Positions 36,601 to 45,600 of a stretch of 64,000 nt of DNA are shown here, one piece after another. The notes under the pieces are model-generated. The model did not search any database and was not told the origin of the DNA. It saw nothing but the letters and a program-made list of their open reading frames with translations. How positions within the stretch are numbered: the first letter of the stretch is position 1; every line of letters starts with the position of its first letter. Where the stretch lies: positions 17,428,435-17,492,434 of the forward strand of contig CM068546.1 in the NCBI GenBank assembly GCA_035048495.1, given 5' to 3'. Both the position numbers and the translations under genes were made by a program. The DNA comes from Euptelea pleiosperma (Eukaryota; Streptophyta; Magnoliopsida; Ranunculales; Eupteleaceae).

Positions 36601-39600
36601 ACTTCTTCCCAGAGGAAGGATGGTAACACTTGTACCATTTATGAGTAGAGGAGTAACCAAGAAAGACGCACTTGAGTGCTTTGGGATCTAGTTTGGTGCG
36701 ATGAGGACCCAGGATATGTACATAGCATACACTCCCAAAGATGCGATGAGGAATGGTGAATAGAGGAGAGCCAGGAACAAGGACTTGAATAGGAGATTGG
36801 AAATTGAGCATGCGAGATGGCATTCTGTTAGTCAAGTAGGCAGCCGTCAACACTGCATCCGACCAATAAGATTTGGGGACATGAGAGCCAATCAAAAGAG
36901 ATCGAGCTACATCAGTCAAATTTCGCATTTTCCTTTCAGCTACACCATTCTGTTAAGGGGTGTAGCTGCAGTAATTTTGGTGACAAATCCTATGGTCAAG
37001 GAGGTAGTGTTAAAGACCCCCAAACATATATTCTCCACCCTGGTCAGTATGAAGGACCTTGATGGAGGCACCATACTGGGTCTGGATCATCTTATGAAAA
37101 CCTTGAAAGATGGAATGAACCTCATATTTGGTTTTCATGAGATAAACCCATGTACACCGAGTATGATCAACAAAAGAAATAAAATAGTGGAAGCCAAATA
37201 TAGAACTAGTGGGGGAAGGGCCCCAGACATCAGAATGCACAATGTCAAAGCAAATAGAACTTCTATTACCTCTGGAGGGATAATTCGATCTACAATGCTT
37301 GGAGAGCTCACAGGTCTCACAGTGTAAAGCAGATAAAGAAACAGAAACAAATAAACTAGGAAATAAAAGTTTCAAATACTGAAAAAAAACATGCCCCAGA
37401 CGGGCATGCCAGCTCAAAACAACATCTATCCTACTACTACTATTGGCAAAAGACTGTAGTGCTGTGGGCTCAGGAAAGCGTCCATCCAAAAGGTAGAGGC
37501 CATTAGCTTCATGTCCAGTGCCAATCGTCTTCTTCGTCTCTAGGTCCTGAAAGACACAAGAAGTAAGGGGAAAAGTGACACTACAGTTTAGGGACTTGGT
37601 CAAAGCACTAACAGAGAGTAGGTTAGAAGTAAATTTAGGAATATGCAAAACAGATGAAAGAAGTATCTTAAGAGAGGGAAGGATGTTCCCTTTTCCAGAG
37701 ACAGAGGATAAGGTGCCATCAGCTGTCTTCACCTTATCACGGCCAGAACAGATAGCGTAACTGGAAAATAAGGAGGACATGCCCGTCATGTGTTCTGAAA
37801 CCCCTGAATCAATGATCTAAGTGGGACTGGACGATGGAAGAGACACATGATGAGCAAGTCTAGGGTTACCTGACTGGGCAAAGGAGGTGGACGATGTGGC
37901 AGAAGGGCCATCCAATTGCTGAAGCAATCGACGAAGGCCTGCAAGCTCCGTGGCTGAGATGCCACCAGGTGGAGCTAAAGTCGAAGAACTCACCAGAGAC
38001 TGTTCAGGAGGAGGAACAGAAGTATCCATAATGGCTGTATGAGCACCAGAAGACCTAGGCTGGCTAGGGCAGCTATGTAACTTCCAACATATGGCACGCA
38101 CATGCCCTAACTTGCCATAGAAATCACACTTGGGCCTTTCTTTAGTCAAGGACTTCCCAGAAGAAGATCCAGTAGGAGCATAGGATGGTGCTGAGACAGG
38201 AGTCTGATAAGATGAACCTCTCTGAGGCTGCTGTGACTGCTGAAGATGGTATGCAGGAGAAGCAACTAGCGTTGATCGCTCTGGGAGGAGGTGCTCATCC
38301 TGAAGGGAGATCCGCCGACTCTCCTCACTCTGAAGATAGGCGTATACCTCACCGAGAGAGGGAAGATCCACTCTGCTGCTCAAGATCTGTACACGAGCGA
38401 GCTCATACGACGGATTGAGTCCGGAAAGGAACTCAAATATTCGACCCTTCTCTACATGTCGCTGATAAGGAGCAATCTCCTCTGGGTGAAGGGGCTGATA
38501 AGAGTAATAATGATCGAGTTCCTGCCACAAGGTGCGAAGGGAGGTATAATACTGAGCAAGAGACTTCTTCCTTTGCCTGAAGTGGGAGATAGTCTGCTTC
38601 AGCTGGAATGCCCTGCCAATGTTCTGTTGTTGGGAATAGGTTTTCCGTGTAATCTCCCAAACCTCTCGAGCTGTGCGCATGAATAAAAAACTCTGGCTAA
38701 TATCCGGCTCCATAGAGTTGAGGAGCCATGACATGACAGTAAGGTCATCTGTCTCCCATTGTCGATACAAGGGATCAGACCTGGGAGGCTCTAGTGTGGC
38801 CTAGCTTCCCACGACTTCTAATAAATAACCGTGCAGCCTGAGCCCATCGTAGATAGTTCTTGCCGTCCAATTTCACCGAAGTAATCTGTAAACTCGGGTT
38901 CTCGTAGGCCAGATGATGCACCATAGGCCCTCCAACTCCACTGGGGGGAACTTCCGTGCTCATCTCTGACTTTGAGGGACTATCCGGAGTGATCGGAGGC
39001 GGTGTTGGATCAGCCATAGCTAATCAAGTCGATGGAGGGTCAAGAAATAAAACAAAAGGCAAGGGCGAAGACCAAATCACCACAACAAAATGCCTAGAAA
39101 AGACTATTCAAAGCCAAAAATAAAAATAAATAAATAAACTTTGAGGAAGCCCAAAAGATCCCAAAGCGGTCTAGCATCAACCCACCAATGGATCGAAGCA
39201 CAATAGAACATATAAGCACCATGGAATAGAGTTTGATGGCCAAAACAAACCCAACCGATAGCCAAAAAAGGTTCAAAAACACCAAAAATGGCTCAAAACA
39301 GCATGTTAGAGACCTTGAGGCAAGTGAAACACCCCGAAGTATAATCTTAGAGAGCCACACAGATCAGCAAGCAATTTGGAGTGGGTTTGCACACTTTGCA
39401 AAACCCAAAAAACGCAAAAAACCGTACCACCGGTACCAAAGAGGGGGAAAAATTGACCCCAAACTCTCAAATCTCTACGGATTTGAGTGAAACTTATCCC
39501 TATTGCTCACAAATCCCCATACGGACTAGATCCAAGCAGCAAATCTCACAAACAAAGCCCCACGACAATCGGAGAACAAAAAATTTCAAAACAAGGCCGA

Positions 39601-42600
39601 AAAACGTACCAGTAGAAAATTGCCTAAAAGTTCATCAAGGAGGCTCCAATAAATCACCAAAAAATCCAGGAGATCGAACTTGGCCAAGATCCGAAGCTTC
39701 AGACCCATCTGACCGTACAGTTGCTGACGTCATCCATAAGGCATGATGATGTCATCACCTGTTGGGAGAGCTCTTGGTTCTTCTGATTGATATTTTCCTT
39801 TAGAGATCAATAATGGTTGATTTCAGAATGTTTGGCTCTGATACTAAGTTGAATTAGTAAATTTAGGGTTAGGGTTAGGTTTAGGATCAAAGAGAGAGAA
39901 GAGGAAGATGGATGTAATGTATTTCACAATGACTCCATAAATCTTATTTATATCAAGACCACAAACAAAAGACAAGTATACCCCTCACACCAAGGGGTAT
40001 TTACATAATACGACAAATACAATGTATACGTATAAAATACGTATCTGATAATAGTAAAAGACTATCCAAACTAATCCAAAATAATTAGCCAAAAATCACC
40101 AAAGATCATGATAAATTATACCCTACTAGGATCTGAAGTTTCAGATCGATCGGAGAACTCTGTCTGTATGGCTGACGTCAGCAGCCGTACGGCTTTGGTG
40201 ATGTTAAAAATCACCAAAAATCATGATAAATTATACCCTACTAGGATCTGAAGTTTCAGATCGATCGGAGAACTTTGTCCATACGGCTGACGTCAGCAGC
40301 CGTACGACTTTGGTGATGTCATCGCCCTCCTGGTTGCCTTCTAATCTGTTCTCTTGTGCAAAGAACTTCAAGTTGGCTCTGATACCAAGTTGAATTGTTG
40401 GATTAGGGTTAGGTTTAGATTCAAGGTAGAGAAAAGAGGAAGGATGTCATGTGATTAGGTCACATGACTCTACAAAATATATTATATATGGAGAACTTTA
40501 CGAAAGACAAATATACCCCTCAAGAGGAGTATTTACAATACTACCCCTATTACATAGAAATACGTAAAGAAATATGTATCTGATAACAATAAGGAGATTA
40601 TTTTGAATAATGAACATAAATTTCCTATTGATATATATTGCATTTCTGAGGATTTTCAGGTGAATGAATTGTTATGTTTCAGGTAAGTGACATACAACCC
40701 TATAGTGTTGGATGCCATATAGTTTTGAAGTGTGTTGGATCTAATGCACATGTTCTGGAACTCCCACCAGACAAGGGAATAAGTTCAATCTTCCACTTGG
40801 ATGGCCTTGTCCTTTCTCTAGGTCCAACAGTTGCATCTATTGCCCCTCTTTGTGTTCCTAGTGTTCTATTTGACCATATACTTGATCCATGCCCATGGCC
40901 TCCTCCTACACCCTTACCCTATGATAGCCCATTTTATGGTTAGACCACCATGCCATGCCTATTACCAACATCATGACCTCCTCCCCTACTCACACCATAT
41001 CCCAGCAAATATCCATTTCATAGGAGAGGCATAACTTCACTCATGCCACATTACATTGATGGTATCTTGGTTCACATTGGCTACATCATGGGTGAGAGAT
41101 TGTATTCCACTAGACAAGAGGGTTGCTACGAGTACCTTGTCAAGTGGAAAGGCATACCGGATTTTGTTTAGAGCGTTGAAGGCCTCATGTGCATGTATAT
41201 TACATCCTTGAAGCCCCCACACTGAGAAGACGTGCATATGAGATGGTTAGAGATTACTTGGTTTATTGAGGATGAGTCACATCGACTTGATCATGACATC
41301 CCAAATCAGTACAACAACTTTAATTTGTCGGAGATGAATTCTTTTTAGCTGAGGAGAATTGATGCGTACATCAAAGCATCACATGGGTCTTACCGGTGGA
41401 AGACAAGGAGGAAGATTTTGAAGACCCTACACGCGTGTACATCATGAAGACTCTATATTGGGAAGATGTATGTAGGCTGCGTAGGGAGTTTTTATTAGTT
41501 TTCTAGGCTTATTTTGATGTTTTTCAGAGTTTTAGGTGTCTTTACAATCAGCCCACAGTTAGGGGGCTCATTGTAATTTTGGTTAGTTACTTTAAGTTGC
41601 TGTATTTTTATAGCCATTAGATTAGATTGATGGCTGAGATTAAATTAGGGTGTTTAGAATTATTATATAAACTCTTTTGGTTGTAATCTTCATTAATGAT
41701 AAAATATATTGACTATTGCTCTTTGAGAATCTCTAGTGGATTGTTCTCATACTTCCTTGGTGTGAATCCAAGCTTCCTTGGTGCGAATCCAAGCTACTCG
41801 GTGCAAATCCGAAGGTAACTTCTATCTCTATCTCTTCTCTTTCTCCATCTTTATTTTCTTTTTTCTTTGGATCAAATTTGACATAGAAAACCCAAACTGT
41901 ACACCTTCCATCTCTAAATCCTAACCCATGAACACAACTGTAAATAATGCTAGATGAATAGTACCGCGTGAATAGTGCCACGTGAATAGTAACCTCTGTC
42001 CCCACGACACCTTAAACCTTCCCAAAACCCTAGTCGTACCCTATCCTTTCGAAACCTTAGAACCCTTATAAGCCTTCTCTACCCATTCCAATCCTTTCAA
42101 CACCCATTTCAGATCTGTTTCAGCCCTTAACCGATTCTTTAAGCTTGTTCGAAGTTCCACCTTCCATTAGATGCTCGCCGTTAAAGCGATGGGTCTACTA
42201 TTGTGGGATTGTGTGAAGGCCTTGAATTTTAATAAATTTATTTGCTTAAATCCGATTATTTGCGTGTGAGTAGCATCGAAATTTTCTATTTCATTGTTCT
42301 TAATAATTTTGTTAATCTTAGCCTTTAGTTCAAAGCCATCACATTCGTTTTGCATAATTGAGGTTGCCAGATTGAGCCATGGGATTAGTTTGTCTTAATG
42401 GAAATATGTGCTTGATATTCTTGAGGAGACAAATCATTGGGTCAAAACCAGTTGATGCACCGATGGAACCTTAGACGAAGCTTGTATGTGATCAGGATGA
42501 CTTGTTTAATGATTCACATCGATACCGAAGATTGGTTGGCAAGTTGAACTATTACCAGACCTAACATCGCCTTTGTCGTGAGTGTGATTAGTCGGTTTAC

Positions 42601-45600
42601 ACAATCACCTCGCGTTTCGCGTTGGGATGCAGTTGTCCGTATAGTCAGATACTTAAAAGGTGCTCCTGTTCGTGGTTTGTTATATAGATCTCATGGTCAT
42701 CTCAGAGTGGTTGGTTATATAGATGCTGACTGGGCTGGGTCACCGTCTGATATAAGGTCTACCACGAGTTACTATATGTTCATTGGTGGAAATCTAGTGT
42801 CCTGAAGGACTAAGAAACAATCTAGTGTCATGGACGTGTTAGTATTTTAAGACCTAAAAAGAATGACTGATGATTTGTAGACCTCGTGTTAAGTTGAGTG
42901 AGAAGTGGGTAAATACGAAAAAAAAAAAAAAAAAAGAGATGGAAGGGAAGCAAAATGCAAAAATTAAACATAACTACCGTAATAGAGAAAAGATATGAAA
43001 AATAGTGGAACAAACTCATTGGATTAAGAAGATAAGAACGGTGGTAGCGCGGCATATGTGTTGGTTGCAGAAAATGTGACACTACATGACATGATGATGT
43101 ATTGGTGGGCTATAGTAGTCAATGGCTCGGACTTAAGAGCTTCAGATGGATTTGAACCTTGGTGTTTGATTGACTTGGGCCTATGACAACTTAAGCCCAT
43201 AAAGTCCGTTTACTTTCGTTCAGCCCATAAGTCTTTTTCTTTTGAATTAGTTCACAAAGGAAGGTTGTCTTCAACCTTTATCTTTGATAGAGAAGATAAG
43301 GATTAAGGTTTAAATAACCCCAAAAATGGAGTCTTGTAGGCTATGTTACCCGGATGCTTCAAAATGGGTGCCGTATCCGTGTTGGATACTTCGATTTTTA
43401 GTGTAAATGCCATATCCATGTCGTGTCGGGTCTGTGTCCCTGGTGTATCTTGGTAACATAGCTTGTAGGTGAAGGGCCGGCGACAATTGATGAGGCGTTG
43501 ATAGTAGTCATGATGGTTGCAAACCGTTCATGATCGGTAATAACAAATGTAACAAGATCATGAACACGTGTGTCAGTGTCCGACACGAGTACGGAGTGTT
43601 AGACTCGTTGACCTCCACAAACCCAATACGTCGTCACGTCTGTATAGTTTATTCGTTATGCTGAAAGATATATCTTTTAGATACTTTAGTCCATTTTAAG
43701 TTTGCAAATATAGAACGAATGTATTTAGATTGAGCTAATATACATTAAAATCTAGTCCTATCAATGGATAGTCGAAAATTCAAATCCGTATTCGAAAAAT
43801 CGGATATTATCCGAAATATTCGGATATCGGATTAGAATTCAGACATATATTTAAGATTTGAAGTAATTTCGGATACGAATTCGGATGTCGACATATCCAT
43901 TTCAAAAATATCCGATCGATTACTAACAGAGGGGCGTTTTGGTATTTTCGTAAAGTGGGTATATAAAACCCTATTCTCGTCTCAATCGACTCCTAACCCT
44001 AACCCTCATCTCTTTCTCTAGAGGTATCATTTGACTCCTAACCTTAACCCTCCTTTATTTCTCTCTCGAAAGCAATGTAGCTGTTAGGATGAGGAGGGTG
44101 GTGGGATTGATAGATCCGACGAAGACTTCAAAGAAGCCCTCTTGCCGCCGCCGGAATGGAGAAAAAGATGTTTGGAGCAACAATGGAGCTCGATTTCTTC
44201 GGAATGGAGAAAGAAAACTCTCTGAAATCTCAGTTTGAAGAGTTTATTGGACATAGACGAACCATTTGAGGCCTCGCTCTACGTTTCTATAGAGATTCTA
44301 ATCGCTTTGCTTGATTCTTCCTTTTTTTTTTTAAACCTACCATTTGGTTACAGGCATTCAAACCGCCATTTGGAAGATTAATCCACAGATTTTGAAGACT
44401 GTAATCGAATCTCCTCACTTTTCTCTCAGATCTACTGCTACTTTCTCTCTTTGGATCGTCGGTGGTTGAGAGCAGGTCTCTCAGAGATCGATTTCTCCCC
44501 TTTTTTAAACCTTGTTTTTTTTCTTAACGGTTTCATGTTCGAATCAGATGTTTTCGGATATCTGATAAAAAATCGAACTCGAATAGTGATTTTAAATATC
44601 CGTCAGATTCAAATTCGAATTCCGATACAAGTTATTTTTTCTGATTTCGAATTCGGATATACCTATATCCGGTCCGATAGGTATCCGTTGACAGCCCTAT
44701 TAAAATCACACGAATCATATACAAATAATATATGAAAACAAATTTTTTGAAGAAATTGAGATTTCTTTGAAAAGGTATGTCGGCATGTGTTTGACACATG
44801 AATACGACAATGTGTCTGACACGGCAAATTCTTAGAAAATGGAGTGTACTTGTTACATAGGTAATAACAGAGACATTTTTAACTATTGAGAAGGGTGCTT
44901 GGCAAGAATGAACAATGTTGAAGAGTGCTGGACTGCAATCATTATCAATGTTGCCAGAGATGAGAGGAGTTCTCGGAGAAGAAAATGTTTTCTAGAATCC
45001 CTTGCTTTGATATCGTGTAAATTGAAAAATAGAGATTGGGAATTCGTTTGTCATTGATTCACAAGCTTGAGGTTATTTTATAGCCTTGAATAACGCATGG
45101 AATGAATGAAGAAGGAAAGAATAGTAAAGGGAACAATAAATACAGAAAATTGATAAAATGATCTATTTTTCTAATAGTGACTTGGCTCATGTTACAACCC
45201 CATCCAGTGCCAAATTGTTAAAGGAAACCATCAATCTCTCACTATCCAGTATTGAGATTGACAACGATGGTTGCAACCCATCATCTAGCGCCGTTTTCAT
45301 AACGGCTAATTGATGTACAAAGCTATCTAACGCATTCAATGCTCACAATTTAGCTTCCTTCTTTGATCTTCAAGTTCACTAGATACCTTATCAAGAATGG
45401 TTTGTTTCTTGTTTTCCTCTCATATAGGTCATGCAATTTATTCCACAATGATTACATGGTCTCATTCCCCACACGGTGGAAGATCATATCATCCAACCAT
45501 TACTAAACGTTCCAATAGTTTTCTGTCCGTCTTTTCCTAATCATTCTCCCACATGTCTTCCAACTTGCTTCCTATTACCTTAATTGGTGCTTACAAGCAA

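Larger units (their letters stand above)
34379..40053 (-). mobile_element. Ty1/copia element 2, nested in element 1
   Basis: LTRs 34379-34601 and 39847-40053; 5-bp target duplication gtaaa at 34374-34378 and 40054-40058. 5,675 bp, minus strand. Primer site (minus-strand tagtatcagagc, one change from TGGTATCAGAGC) abuts the LTR at 39846. The polypurine tract complement ctccccctcaag is at 34602-34613. Gag, protease and integrase carry a few stops and shifts, but the RT-RNase H frame is open, so it is younger than element 1. LTRs end TG...CT on the element strand. Confidence 0.92.
29051..40588 (-). mobile_element. Ty1/copia element 1, carrying a nested second copia element
   Basis: LTRs 29051-29260 and 40388-40588; perfect 5-bp target duplication ataag at 29046-29050 and 40589-40593. 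It inserted into the gypsy remnant after its Gag. Its own coding region is decayed by stops, frameshifts and a MITE, and its leader is split by copia element 2 (34379-40053). Without the insert it is about 5.86 kb. LTR ends on the minus strand are TGTTATCAG...TTCAACT, so TG...CT. Confidence 0.9.

Noticed and set aside
38185..38686. Plus-strand frames over the copia Gag
   Set aside because: They are the opposite strand of clear Gag coding sequence.
41360..42041. Treating the two gypsy LTRs as ends of one clean insertion
   Set aside because: ttgag before the left LTR has no match after the right one, so this cannot be shown; the pair is reported as related LTRs only.
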